DNA from: an uncultured Actinomycetes bacterium
GTDB taxonomy: Bacteria > Actinomycetota > Actinomycetes > S36-B12 > UBA5976
Reading direction: 5' to 3'
Length of the DNA stretch: 45,737 bases
NCBI GenBank assembly: GCA_903892635.1
Contig: CAITJH010000011.1
Location: 1 to 45,737 of the forward strand
Part shown: piece after piece, positions 27,411 to 36,844 of the stretch
Position numbering within the stretch: position 1 is the first letter of the stretch
Layout of the letters: every line of letters starts with the position of its first letter
Position numbers and translations under genes: made by a program
Notes under the pieces: generated by a model
Told to the model about the DNA's origin: nothing
Seen by the model: only the letters and a program-made list of their open reading frames with translations
Database searches by the model: none

Positions 27411-28784
27411 TTAAGTGAGGCTGCGAAGTTCTACTAATACAAGTTCCCAGATTTCGCTGACGCGCTCAAGAACTTGTTCGGCATCGATTGCTGCAGGAGT
27501 TTCAGAAAAATTACGCAACATAACAGTGGCAGCAGTGGGCGTTCGGCCGATGTCTCGAGCAAACATTTTTTTCCACGCCATGTTTTCGCGCTGCATCAAA
27601 CTGCGAAGTTCGTTGATCACAGAATGAAAGTCAACAATTCCACTTTCAATTTCTCTAACATATGAAAAATATTCATTTTGAACGCCAACGATGATTGACG
27701 CGACATTGATAACAACCCAACTCGTGAAAGCTCCTACGGCAAAAATTGACCCTTGCTGAGTTACTTGGCTGTCAAACAAAATTGTTAGCCATGCCCAAGT
27801 GGAAGCCACTAATACTGCAACAATTTGAAAGATTACCAACCTCACAATGCGTGAAAAGTTTTTCGTTACTGGAATTACCTGATGGCGATACAAGTAGAGC
27901 AAGCAAAAAATTGAAGTAAAAACCCAAAAGGCCTGTGCAAGTATTGTTGAGCTTTCACCTGAAGTAATGAAATAACGAAATGACAAATAGGAACCCATAG
28001 TGCTTGCGGCCAGTGGAGAAATTCCATACTTAGTCGTCAGCCAGTCCACAATGCTCATCATGGAAACATCGCTGAATTCAGGTGCAATTGAAGGCGGACG
28101 CGTCGAATATGCCTTGCTTAAAGTGCGAATTAGCTGGCCCAATTGATTCACTTGGTTTGAGATTTTTTCGATCAACACTGTGACAGTAATCCGAGAGTCA
28201 TGTGTCGAAATCAATGTTTCAATAACTTGCTTCGTTGTAGCAACTTCAATTGCTAGCTCGCGTTCTGCAAATGATCTCTGCTCGCTGTACTGCAGAGATA
28301 ATTCAGAAAGCTCGCTTCGAAGTTTTTCGACTTCACTCTGAAGCTCACTAATTCGTAGACGAGTTTTTTCACGAGTATTCAAAATCCAAGCGGGTCCAAA
28401 AAATCCGGGAATGTTGACGAATAGGTTGGCTTGAATTCGCCACAGCAACATCGTCGAATCCGACAGGTTTGCGCGAATCAAAAGTCGATTTGCCACATAA
28501 GCGCGAACGATGCAAAAAGCGATGTAACTGACAAAAACAAAAATACTTTTTAGTTTGAAGTTCGCTATGCGCGCAATGGTTAATGCAGCCGCCGCGTATA
28601 CAAAAAGTGCACACACCTGCGCAAAGGCGAAGATGACGAAGAAGTGCCACAGGTTTGTTTGTCCAGGAAGTGTAAAGAGAATAAGACTGCCCGCAGTCGC
28701 TATCACACTTAGAAAAAGTGCACCTTGCCATGTGAACGTGCGGCTACCAACAATGTCTTTGAGGCGAATTGTGAATGAGCGCAC
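27411..28784 (-). CDS. Unrecognised membrane protein with two helix bundles and coiled coils
   Basis: I do not recognise this 457-residue protein. Four hydrophobic segments occur at about 20-135, then a long charged coiled coil (about 137-215), a linker, and four more segments at about 260-375. A helical cytoplasmic C-terminal region follows. Residues 407-425 ([19 protein letters not shown]) resemble the dimerisation helix of some actinobacterial sensor kinases, but the expected phospho-acceptor His is missing and there is no ATPase domain. It may be a degenerate sensor or a scaffold. The GTG start has TAGACT 6 nt upstream, suggesting leaderless transcription. It is divergent from menF and precedes menG. 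Confidence 0.6.
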   Translation of the reverse strand: MRSFTIRLKDIVGSRTFTWQGALFLSVIATAGSLILFTLPGQTNLWHFFVIFAFAQVCALFVYAAAALTIARIANFKLKSIFVFVSYIAFCIVRAYVANRLLIRANLSDSTMLLWRIQANLFVNIPGFFGPAWILNTREKTRLRISELQSEVEKLRSELSELSLQYSEQRSFAERELAIEVATTKQVIETLISTHDSRITVTVLIEKISNQVNQLGQLIRTLSKAYSTRPPSIAPEFSDVSMMSIVDWLTTKYGISPLAASTMGSYLSFRYFITSGESSTILAQAFWVFTSIFCLLYLYRHQVIPVTKNFSRIVRLVIFQIVAVLVASTWAWLTILFDSQVTQQGSIFAVGAFTSWVVINVASIIVGVQNEYFSYVREIESGIVDFHSVINELRSLMQRENMAWKKMFARDIGRTPTAATVMLRNFSETPAAIDAEQVLERVSEIWELVLVELRSLT

Positions 28785-28815
28785 ATTGTGAGTCTACGAA
28801 CCTGACCGGAGGATT

Positions 28816-28827
28816 GTGACAAGTCAC
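28816..28827. promoter_or_regulatory. Palindrome GTGACAAGTCAC in the menF upstream region
   Basis: Two GTGAC/GTCAC half-sites flank AA, roughly where a -35 box for menF would fall (its likely -10 is at 28845-28850). It lies in the 75-bp divergent gap to the membrane-protein gene, so it could control either. No regulator is known. Confidence 0.3.
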
Positions 28828-28844
28828 GAATCCCAATCTCGGTC

Positions 28845-28850
28845 TAGGCT
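28845..28850 (+). promoter_or_regulatory. Probable -10 box of menF
   Basis: TAGGCT lies 9 nt before the menF ATG. The same octamer TCTAGGCT occurs upstream of menE (box at 40492-40497), 7 nt before its ATG. The TANNNT pattern and the short distance suggest leaderless or near-leaderless mRNA. Confidence 0.45.
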
Positions 28851-28859
28851 TGAGGGGCT

Positions 28860-30125
28860 ATGTCAACAACTGTCGCCTCGCCTGTTCACAACCTTGTGGT
28901 TCGTACAGTTGCTATTGCCGATTGCCCAGATTTACTTTCGTTGCTCGGCCCCGAAGGCGGACTGTCGTGGGTGACAGGTCCATCCAGTGATCATTCTGGA
29001 ATTGTCGCTTGGGGCGAAGTCGGACGCATTGAACTCGAGGGACCTGAGCGAGTTAGCCGAGCACAACGCTGGTGGAGTCAGTGGTGCGCGCAAGCACAGG
29101 GCGACGAGCCAGTGGCCTTTGCATCTTTTGCATTTGCCACAGGGCCAGCATCATCACTATTGATCATTCCGCAGGTTGCAGTTCGCCGAGCTCATGGAAA
29201 AACCACCCTGACTGTCGTGGCATCAGCTCCGGACATTGAACATCGAGTCGAAGAAGCGATCGCATCGATCTCGCAGCCGCACATAAATCAGAAGCAAGAA
29301 CTTACCGTCACTTACAGCGATGGCTCTCGATCTGTCGAGGCGTGGCAGGCATCAGTAGATACTGCGATTGAACGGATTAATTCAGGCGAACTCGACAAGG
29401 TGGTTCTTGCTCGTGACATCATCGCAAACACAAATGAGTCTCTCAATATCTCCGCTCTACTTACACGACTAAATGAGCGCTTTCCTGAATGCTGGACGTT
29501 CAGTGTTGATGGTCTCGTTGGAGCTACACCGGAACTACTCATCCGCCGACAAGGTGAACGCGTCATGAGTCGAGTGCTCGCTGGAACTGTTCGCCGAAGT
29601 AGCGACGAAGATCGTGATGGTGCACTTGCAGCAGCCCTCATGGGCTCTGACAAAGATCAAGAAGAACATACATACGCAGTTCAATCAGTTGCAGAGGCAT
29701 TAGCAAATCACTGCACTGACATGGATGTTCCATCTGAACCTTTTATTTTGCGATTAGCAAACGTGCAACACCTTGCAACTGATGTCACTGGTCAACTTGC
29801 CGATGCAACGCCTGCACTCGCACTTGCGGCTTCGCTGCATCCAACAGCAGCAGTATGTGGCACACCTACGGAACGCGCGAAACAAGTCATCAAAGAAATT
29901 GAAGGCATGGATCGCGGACGTTACTCCGGACCAGTTGGTTGGTTCGACAGCCGAGGCGATGGCGAGTTCGGTATCGCGCTTCGTTGTGCCCTCATCGAAA
30001 ATTCGCAGCGAACAACACTTCGACTTTTCGCAGGATGCGGAATTGTCGCAGGGTCGACTAGCGAGTCGGAAGTTGCTGAGTCGAACGCAAAGTTTGGCGC
30101 AATGCGCGACGCACTCAGCAACTAA
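28860..30125 (+). CDS. menF: Isochorismate synthase (MenF-type)
   Basis: The 421-residue chorismate-utilising enzyme has LDKVVLARDI with the conserved Lys of isochorismate synthases, then TPELLIRRQGERVMSRVLAGT and LHPTAAVCGTPTERA. The C-terminal Mg site lies in EGMDRGRYSGPVGW and GCGIVAGSTSESE. It converts chorismate to isochorismate, the first committed step to menaquinone. As menD, menC, menB, menE and menA are also in the window, a menaquinone role is more likely than siderophore synthesis. It converges with the P450 gene with no gap. Confidence 0.9.
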   Translation: MSTTVASPVHNLVVRTVAIADCPDLLSLLGPEGGLSWVTGPSSDHSGIVAWGEVGRIELEGPERVSRAQRWWSQWCAQAQGDEPVAFASFAFATGPASSLLIIPQVAVRRAHGKTTLTVVASAPDIEHRVEEAIASISQPHINQKQELTVTYSDGSRSVEAWQASVDTAIERINSGELDKVVLARDIIANTNESLNISALLTRLNERFPECWTFSVDGLVGATPELLIRRQGERVMSRVLAGTVRRSSDEDRDGALAAALMGSDKDQEEHTYAVQSVAEALANHCTDMDVPSEPFILRLANVQHLATDVTGQLADATPALALAASLHPTAAVCGTPTERAKQVIKEIEGMDRGRYSGPVGWFDSRGDGEFGIALRCALIENSQRTTLRLFAGCGIVAGSTSESEVAESNAKFGAMRDALSN

Positions 30126-31325
30126 CTAAACCTTCGCAGGAATTGATTCCCAGCCGCGTAGGACAAACGTTGGACGCTGGACCGGAGTTCCAGCAAGTTT
30201 GAGTTGTGGGAAACGTTCAAACAACATCGGCAACGAAGTATGCATTTCTAGCCGAGCAAGCGGCGCACCAATACAGAAGTGAATTCCCGCACCAAATGCA
30301 ATGTGTGGATTTGATTCACGAGTGATATCAAAAGTATCGACATTCTCAAAGACCGAACCATCACGGTTTGCAGACCCGAGCATCGCACCGGCCTTGTCAC
30401 CAGCTTTGACTGTCACGTTTCCGATTTGAGTGTCAGCCGTTGCAGTTCGATCAAAGAAATGTAGCGGTGAATCAAAGCGCATGAATTCCTCAAGTGCAGT
30501 TTGTGCATACTTACGTGGCTCTCCCGCGAGAAGTTCGAGTTGATCAGGATTACGAAATAGCGCAACCATTCCGTTACCGAATCCATTTACTGAAGCCTCG
30601 TGTCCAGCATTCAACAACAAAACGCACATCGCGATCAATTCATGCTCGTTAAGTTTTTCGCCTTGCTCTTCAACTTCAACAAGTGCGGTGATCAAGTCGT
30701 TTTGCGGTTCAATCTTTCGTTGCGCCGCAAGTGTGGAAATGTAAGAGACAAAGTCTGCGCTTGATTGTTGAGCTGCGAGTTCCTGTTCACGTGTGCGACC
30801 GAACTCATACATCTTCACAATGTCTTGTGACCAGCGACGAAGGTCGTCTGCCATCTCACGGGGAACACCGAGCAAGTCTGCGATGACGAGAACCGGAAGT
30901 GGTTCGGCGTAATCGGCCAAGATGTCGAACTGGCCTTCTGACTTCAATTTCGCTTCTGCTTGATCAAGAAGCTGTTCGCACAGTTGAGTGATGTTTGGCT
31001 GCAATGCATTAATGCGACCTGGCGTAAATGCTTTTTGCACTAGCGAACGCAGTCGCGTGTGCTTCGGTGGCTCGCTGTCCAGAATTGAATCAGAATGCAA
31101 CCAGTTAAAAATGTCCCACTCATTTTGTGGTTCAAGTGGGTTGTACAAACGTCCCATAGTCTTTGCACGTAACACGGCATTGGCAGTGGCATGTGTCGGT
31201 GCCAACCACATCTGAAGTCGGTCGCTCCAAATAAGTTCGCCAGATTCCCGCAATTGGGAGTAAATCGGATACGGGTTTGCAACCGCAGCTTGGTCTTGCA
31301 TGTCGAGGATGTCAGCAACGCTCAT
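30126..31325 (-). CDS. Cytochrome P450
   Basis: The 399-residue soluble bacterial P450 has the heme-thiolate loop FGAGIHFCIGAPLARLE, the K-helix ExxR in EEFMRF, and the meander region. The I-helix reads LLLNAGHEASVN: the usual AGxxT threonine is replaced by Ala followed by Ser, as in CYP107A1 (EryF)-like enzymes. It would hydroxylate an unknown small molecule, with electrons from a ferredoxin. No ferredoxin or reductase gene is adjacent. The substrate cannot be predicted. Confidence 0.92.
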   Translation of the reverse strand: MSVADILDMQDQAAVANPYPIYSQLRESGELIWSDRLQMWLAPTHATANAVLRAKTMGRLYNPLEPQNEWDIFNWLHSDSILDSEPPKHTRLRSLVQKAFTPGRINALQPNITQLCEQLLDQAEAKLKSEGQFDILADYAEPLPVLVIADLLGVPREMADDLRRWSQDIVKMYEFGRTREQELAAQQSSADFVSYISTLAAQRKIEPQNDLITALVEVEEQGEKLNEHELIAMCVLLLNAGHEASVNGFGNGMVALFRNPDQLELLAGEPRKYAQTALEEFMRFDSPLHFFDRTATADTQIGNVTVKAGDKAGAMLGSANRDGSVFENVDTFDITRESNPHIAFGAGIHFCIGAPLARLEMHTSLPMLFERFPQLKLAGTPVQRPTFVLRGWESIPAKV

Positions 31326-31375
31326 AGAACTATTGAACTACGTTGCCAAGCGCTCGTCGGCAATTGGGCTGTGAA

Positions 31376-31780
31376 CTACGACTCTTCTTGAATGCCAATG
31401 GACTTAATCGGCAAGGTAATGGCATACAACAGGCCAAGCAATGAACTAATGACGACTATGAGCCATCGTAAGGTTGTCGCTTCACCAGGGCCGGAGTAGG
31501 CAATTCCAGCGAATCCAAACTCGATCAACAAGCTCATGATCGCCGCACGCTTGAATGCGGGATCTGCCGCATGTCGAGACGTTGTCACCTGATGAATACC
31601 CAGAGCGACAAGTACCAGAGCGGTCATGTGGCATAGCCACTGCAACTCTGGGCTGATCGCAATCCCCAAAGCATCCATGCAGTCCGCTGGACGAATGAGC
31701 AAAGCCACGCCATTAATCAAGAAAATGATGGCAGCAAGCACCATGACGAGGCGGCTAAAGCGATAGCGGGAATTGCGCAC
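31376..31780 (-). CDS. Small four-helix membrane protein of unknown function
   Basis: A 134-residue protein with four hydrophobic segments (about 10-28, 45-63, 80-97 and 103-122) and short loops. It begins with GTG 31780 without a clear ribosome-binding site. The layout resembles small DUF4345-type membrane proteins, but I cannot confirm the family. It lies 50 nt upstream of the P450 gene in the same direction, so the two may share a transcript. Confidence 0.6.
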   Translation of the reverse strand: MRNSRYRFSRLVMVLAAIIFLINGVALLIRPADCMDALGIAISPELQWLCHMTALVLVALGIHQVTTSRHAADPAFKRAAIMSLLIEFGFAGIAYSGPGEATTLRWLIVVISSLLGLLYAITLPIKSIGIQEES

Positions 31781-31849
31781 GCTTAAGTGTAAGCGAAACA
31801 GGCGGGGAAACGCAGATTAGGTCAGACGTGCGGTGGCTAGCATTGGAGC

Positions 31850-34801
31850 ATGCAGTTGCCTGACATCATTTCCTTGGTCAATGAACACTATGGAATTTCT
31901 GGTTCGTGTACTCAACTCGCTGGCGAACGCGATTTGAATTTTCGAATTAGTGCCGATACTGGGGACTACATTTTTAAGATTCAACAGCCAGATGAAGCGC
32001 AATTCATTTCCTTTCAAAATGAGATTCTTACTTCTCTTGAAAATAAATCCGTTATTGCGCCCCACTTAGTGAAAACATCCGATGGTGACGAGACCTTTTC
32101 TTTGACTGATGGTCGGGTTTGTCGATTACTCACGTGGATCGAAGGTTCGCTCTGGTCAGACTTAGAAACCCACAGTGAAGCAGCGCTCTTCTCGCTTGGT
32201 GCCGCCGTAGCAAAGTTAGACAGCGCTCTTTCGTCAATTAATTTTGCGCATGCGCAGTCAATACTCGATCGACCATTTGGTTGGAACGTTCTCCAGAGTT
32301 CACAGCTTCTCAACAACACTCAGTTGATTGCCAACGACGAACTACGCGCCACTACGCACGAATTATTGAGCACGTTTGTGGAATCAAAACTCCCCACCGT
32401 GAACAATCTTGATCAACAACTAATTCATAATGATGCGAACGACAACAACATTGTTATGGCCGGTGAACGAGTTTCTGCGCTCATTGATTTTGGTGATGTG
32501 ATCGTTGCACCGCGAATCTGCGGATTAGCGGTTGCGTGCGCGTATGCAATGACAGACCTTGAAGATCCAATTGCCAGCATCATGCCGGCCGTCCGTGGCT
32601 ACCATCAAAGTGTTCCATTGGACGAAAATGAACTTGAGATGCTTTTTGATCTCATTCGGATTCGCGTCGCCACTAGCGTTGTGATGGCGGCCATTCAATC
32701 TGCTGCAGCTCCCGACAACGAGTACCTACAAATAAGTCAGGCTCATTTCTCGCAGCTCATTTCAGTACTTGCCGCAACATCACGCGACTTGAGCCACTTC
32801 CGATTCCGTCATGCGTGCGGTTACGAAGCAGTGCCAACAAGTCGTGCAGTTCGTCAATATCTAATGAGCGGACGAGCACACACCGGCGACGTGGTATTTC
32901 CACCGCTGGCCGAAGCTCCAAAAGTTTGGTTTGACTGGTCGATTACTGGAGTCGGCGCTCCAAAAACGTCAGAAGAAATCGACGCTGCGATGCGCCAAGC
33001 AGGTGCAGTACTTGCAATCGGTCACTATTGCGAAGATCGCAATGTATACGAAGGCGAGGCATACGAGGTTGCTGGTGAAAACCGACGCACGGTACACCTT
33101 GGTGTTGACCTCTTTGCTCCAGCAGGTACTCCGGTTTACGCAGCCTTGGACGGCACAGTTGAAATGTTCAACGACAACTTTGCACCACTGGACTATGGAC
33201 CTGTCATCATTCTTCGTCACGAAACTGACGAGGGCATTCCATTCTGGACGCTGTACGGCCATTTGTCTCGACCATCACTTGTTCCGCTTTTCGTTGGGAA
33301 AGAAATCAAGGCAGGCGAGCAAATTGCAACCATGGGCGAAGAGTTCGAAAACGTTGGCTGGGCACCGCATACGCATTTCCAGCTATTAACGAGCTTGTGC
33401 GACATGGGCATCGACATTTACGGCGTCGCACCGCTTAACGAACTTCCAATGTGGCGCAGCATTTCACCTAACCCAAATCTGTGTCTAAAGATTGCCGAAG
33501 GCACAGATGCACACGCTCACTTACGCAAGAAAGAGCTGATCAACGAACGCCAAGTTGTTCTCTCACGTGCATTGAGCTTGAACTTTAAATCGCCGCTTGA
33601 AATCACTCGTGGCGAAGGTGCGTATCTCTATGAACCCGATGGTCGTAGCTATCTTGATTTAGTTAACAATGTTGCACACGTTGGACACTGTCATCCGCGC
33701 GTGGTTGCCGCAGGGCAAAAGCAGATGGCGCTGCTGAACACCAACACTCGCTACATCAACCAAAATGCGATTGAGTACGCGCGATCTCTCGCCAGTACAT
33801 TGCCCGATCCCTTAAGCGTTGTGTTCTTCGTTAATAGTGGAAGCGAAGCTAACGATCTTGCATTGCGCCTAGCTCGCACTCATACCAAAGCGCGAGGAAT
33901 GCTTGTACTCGATCATGCTTACCACGGACATTTGACGAGCATCATTGACATCAGCCCTTATAAATTTGCTGGTCGTGGTGGACAAGGACGACCAGACTTT
34001 GTTCGAGTTGTTCCAACACCCGATGCATACAAGGGCATCCATCGCGGTCCTAACGCCGGCGTTGAATACGCAAACGAACTCGAGGCTCAGCTGAACGACT
34101 TAGGTCAACCACTGTGTGCATTTATCAGCGAGTCAATCGTGTCTACCGCGGGACAAATTACTTTGGCTGACGGTTTCCTCAAGCGGGCATACGACACTGT
34201 TCATGAAGCAGGCGGATTGTGTATCGCTGATGAAGTGCAGATTGGAATGGGCCGCGTTGGCGAACACTTCTGGGGCTTTGAACTTCATGGCGTGACCCCT
34301 GACATCGTCACGATGGGCAAGCCACTTGGCAACGGGCATCCGATGGCCGCTGTGGTGACCACGCCAGAAATCGCACAGTCATTCTTGAACGGTATGGAGT
34401 ATTTCAATACCTTCGGTGGCAATCCAGTCTCAGCAGCCATTGGTCAATCAGTGCTTGATGTCATCGCTGATCAGAACTTGCAAGCTAATGCTCGCGCTAT
34501 GGGCAATTACTTGATGTATAGCGTGCGCGACCTTGGCAAAGAGTTCGAATTCATCGGCGATGTCCGCGGAAGTGGCCTTTTCATTGGCGTGGAGTTCGTA
34601 ACTGATCGCGACTCACAAACTCCAGCAACTGAACTCACATCCAACTTGATGGAGTTCGCTCGAGAACGTGGTGTCTTCTTATCGAGCGATGGACCTGATA
34701 ACAACGTCTTGAAGATCAAGCCACCACTAGTGGTCAATCAGGCAGACATCGACTTGTTCCTGACCGTCGTTGCAGACGGCCTACGCGTTGCGCGAGTTTA
34801 A
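31850..34801 (+). CDS. Fused small-molecule kinase, M23 peptidase-like domain and class III PLP phospho-lyase/aminotransferase
   Basis: The 983-residue protein has three domains. Residues 1-300 are an APH-type kinase like hydroxylysine kinase: the catalytic loop has H193, D195 and N200 (HNDANDNN) and D213 of the DFG motif. Residues about 400-520 are an M23/LytM-like fold with all metal ligands (H416, D420, H507, H509). Residues about 550-983 are a class III PLP enzyme of the AGXT2L type, with K824 ([11 protein letters not shown]) as Schiff-base lysine. No signal peptide or membrane segment is seen. Kinase plus AGXT2L-type enzyme suggests phosphorylation of an amino alcohol (ethanolamine or hydroxylysine type), then elimination of phosphate; the substrate is inferred. 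TAGCAT 6 nt before the ATG suggests leaderless expression. The end overlaps the convergent nuclease gene by 21 bp. Confidence 0.85.
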   Translation: MQLPDIISLVNEHYGISGSCTQLAGERDLNFRISADTGDYIFKIQQPDEAQFISFQNEILTSLENKSVIAPHLVKTSDGDETFSLTDGRVCRLLTWIEGSLWSDLETHSEAALFSLGAAVAKLDSALSSINFAHAQSILDRPFGWNVLQSSQLLNNTQLIANDELRATTHELLSTFVESKLPTVNNLDQQLIHNDANDNNIVMAGERVSALIDFGDVIVAPRICGLAVACAYAMTDLEDPIASIMPAVRGYHQSVPLDENELEMLFDLIRIRVATSVVMAAIQSAAAPDNEYLQISQAHFSQLISVLAATSRDLSHFRFRHACGYEAVPTSRAVRQYLMSGRAHTGDVVFPPLAEAPKVWFDWSITGVGAPKTSEEIDAAMRQAGAVLAIGHYCEDRNVYEGEAYEVAGENRRTVHLGVDLFAPAGTPVYAALDGTVEMFNDNFAPLDYGPVIILRHETDEGIPFWTLYGHLSRPSLVPLFVGKEIKAGEQIATMGEEFENVGWAPHTHFQLLTSLCDMGIDIYGVAPLNELPMWRSISPNPNLCLKIAEGTDAHAHLRKKELINERQVVLSRALSLNFKSPLEITRGEGAYLYEPDGRSYLDLVNNVAHVGHCHPRVVAAGQKQMALLNTNTRYINQNAIEYARSLASTLPDPLSVVFFVNSGSEANDLALRLARTHTKARGMLVLDHAYHGHLTSIIDISPYKFAGRGGQGRPDFVRVVPTPDAYKGIHRGPNAGVEYANELEAQLNDLGQPLCAFISESIVSTAGQITLADGFLKRAYDTVHEAGGLCIADEVQIGMGRVGEHFWGFELHGVTPDIVTMGKPLGNGHPMAAVVTTPEIAQSFLNGMEYFNTFGGNPVSAAIGQSVLDVIADQNLQANARAMGNYLMYSVRDLGKEFEFIGDVRGSGLFIGVEFVTDRDSQTPATELTSNLMEFARERGVFLSSDGPDNNVLKIKPPLVVNQADIDLFLTVVADGLRVARV

Positions 34802-35644
34802 TCCCGCCGCTTTCAGCATGGCATTAGAGTCCGCGCTACCTGGCTTGGGAGCCAGAGCATTGCGTGCTGGGCATGCTTCTTGGAAAGCGCAGTAATCGCA
34901 TAGACGTTGAACTTTAGCGTCCCATGCAGATGCATCAATGTCGCGTTCAGAATCTGCACGCATGACAGCGAGCTTTTCTCCCATCGACAACATGATTGAT
35001 TCTTCGACAGGTCGACGTATAACTTCTTTGGCATTGAGGAAGATGAGTTCGACCTCGTCAACGTCAATGTCGTACTGCAATTTAAATGCAAGTGAATACA
35101 GATACGGTTGCGACAATTTATCGTCGACAAATCGGCCTGGGCTTTTACCCGTTTTGTAGTCAGTGACTCGATTTACGCCATCCTGAGTGAAGCGGTCAAC
35201 CTTTCCAAAAAAATTGACGCCATTGATGTCGACGTTGAGTTCCATTTCAAGATGATCTGGATTAACAATTACTTCTTGCGGATTTTCTACGACAAAAAGA
35301 TTTTCAACAGCTTCGCGAATTTGAGTCTTCATCGCATTGTCATTTTCGAATGGTCGATAATCATTCATCTTGAGCATGCGAGGGCCATGCTCACGTAAAA
35401 GTGTGATGGCATTGTCAACAGTTCGTTCATCAGTTGGCAAGCGATATAGGTGTTCGACAACTTCATGGGTGATCGACCCACAAGCTAGAGCAGCAGATGG
35501 TGGTTCACGCCAACCACCGAGGTAGGTGAAGTAAAACTTCAGTGCACATTGTTGGTACAACGACATTTGCGAATAGGACACACGCTTTGGAAGCGATGCA
35601 TTCGCAAGTTGATCAACATCAATTCGCAGAACTTTATCCGTCAT
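34781..35644 (-). CDS. RecB-like PD-(D/E)XK nuclease with Fe-S cluster
   Basis: The 287-residue protein has the RecB/AddB-like C-terminal nuclease fold. It shows SQMSLYQQCALKFYF with the first cluster Cys, GSITHEVVEHLY with the motif-I His, the catalytic GKVDRF and VTDYKTGK (D-x-K), and a C-terminal Cys triplet in CDYCAFQEACP. Such Cys patterns hold a [4Fe-4S] cluster in Cas4 and AddB. It could act in DNA repair or recombination; there are no CRISPR or helicase genes nearby. I choose ATG 35644 because AAAGGAAA lies about 7 nt upstream, rather than a GTG at 35668. Confidence 0.87.
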   Translation of the reverse strand: MTDKVLRIDVDQLANASLPKRVSYSQMSLYQQCALKFYFTYLGGWREPPSAALACGSITHEVVEHLYRLPTDERTVDNAITLLREHGPRMLKMNDYRPFENDNAMKTQIREAVENLFVVENPQEVIVNPDHLEMELNVDINGVNFFGKVDRFTQDGVNRVTDYKTGKSPGRFVDDKLSQPYLYSLAFKLQYDIDVDEVELIFLNAKEVIRRPVEESIMLSMGEKLAVMRADSERDIDASAWDAKVQRLCDYCAFQEACPARNALAPKPGSADSNAMLKAAGLNSRNA

Positions 35645-35708
35645 GGCAATTTCCTTTGGTAGTGGCACATACGCTACTCGCCAAAACTGACAAACCGCTA
35701 GAAAATGG

Positions 35709-36842
35709 TTATTGAGATGCTTTTGTTATACGTTCCATCACCAATTTATGCGGCAGTGCATGACTCACATTGCCATCTCGACCAGTCATAGTGTCGTTGT
35801 TTATCAGGGCATTCACGACAGATTCTTCAACACATTGAACAACTGCTGTATAAAAAGCATCCATGAAATTCCACGGTACAAACTGCATTGAGTGCAGCGA
35901 AGCCTGTGAACGCCGCTCGATCGGAAAGCCGCTATTTAGCTCGCCAGGATTTGCCGTTGAGAACGCGAGGAAAATGTCTCCGCTAAAGTGTCCGCCAGCC
36001 GTGCCAGTGCGAGCTAAGCCCATCGGCACCCGTCGAGCAAGTGCCCTACATTGATCGGCGAGTAGCGGTGCATCTGTTGCAACAATCGCAATGACCGAGC
36101 CAGCGCCACCGGGCACTGCGCGGGAACGATCGGAATCAATCCAACCTTGCTCACCCATTGGATGTGGAACATCAAGATCGCCCATCGGCACGCCTGCGAT
36201 CCGTAACTCTTGGCGGTCGCCAAAGTTGCATTGCAAGAACGTTGCGACGGTGTAGTCCTTTCCACCAAAGTGCACCATGCGCGATGACGTGCCGTTGCCA
36301 CCTTTAAATCCATAGCAATTCATGCCGGTGCCACCACCGTGCGAGCCTTCAAGAACGGGGCCTGTCGTTGCCGCTTCGATCGCTTCAACAGCATGGTCGG
36401 TAGTCACATGTGGGCCGTTGATGTCATTGAGATATCCATCCCACGTTTCAGCCACGACAGGCAACAGCCACTCGATCGCAGCTTCGGGATGATGTTTCTT
36501 GACCCATTCGATGACACCTCGATGGACTGTGCCAACAGCATGCGTATTTGTAATCATCACAGGACCCGAAAGCGCGCCAGTTTCCGCAATCCAATGCGAT
36601 CCTGTCATCTCGCCATTGCCATTCAAAGAATAAATTCCTGCAGCAACAGAATCTTTTGCTCGTTGTGCACCGAGTGGAAGGATTGCGGTTACGCCAGTTC
36701 GAACCGGACCTTTGTCAGGAACAAGTTGCCCATCACCCTCAACTAAAGTCACCATGCCCACTTCAATACCTGGAATATCAGTGATCGCATTGAGCGGTCC
36801 TGGAGTTCCATCGAACGAAATCCCGAGTTCGCGAGCGCGCAT
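35709..36842 (-). CDS. P1-family peptidase (DmpA/BapA-like N-terminal nucleophile hydrolase)
   Basis: The 377-residue protein matches DmpA-type aminopeptidases. These proenzymes cut themselves before a serine that becomes the N-terminal nucleophile; here G248-S249 in GGAGSVIAIVATDAPL is the expected site. Other family motifs are TDIPGIEVG, NTHAVGTVHRG and SHGGGTGMNCYGFKGGNGT. These enzymes cleave N-terminal D- or beta-amino acids from small peptides. The gene lies 2 nt after menD in the same direction, so it is co-transcribed with men genes, for no evident metabolic reason. Confidence 0.9.
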   Translation of the reverse strand: MRARELGISFDGTPGPLNAITDIPGIEVGMVTLVEGDGQLVPDKGPVRTGVTAILPLGAQRAKDSVAAGIYSLNGNGEMTGSHWIAETGALSGPVMITNTHAVGTVHRGVIEWVKKHHPEAAIEWLLPVVAETWDGYLNDINGPHVTTDHAVEAIEAATTGPVLEGSHGGGTGMNCYGFKGGNGTSSRMVHFGGKDYTVATFLQCNFGDRQELRIAGVPMGDLDVPHPMGEQGWIDSDRSRAVPGGAGSVIAIVATDAPLLADQCRALARRVPMGLARTGTAGGHFSGDIFLAFSTANPGELNSGFPIERRSQASLHSMQFVPWNFMDAFYTAVVQCVEESVVNALINNDTMTGRDGNVSHALPHKLVMERITKASQ

Positions 36843-36844
36843 GA

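Noticed and set aside
34781-35668. The RecB-like nuclease as a Cas4 protein
   Set aside because: The fold and Cys pattern are similar, but there is no CRISPR array or cas gene in the window, so a general repair or recombination nuclease is the safer call.
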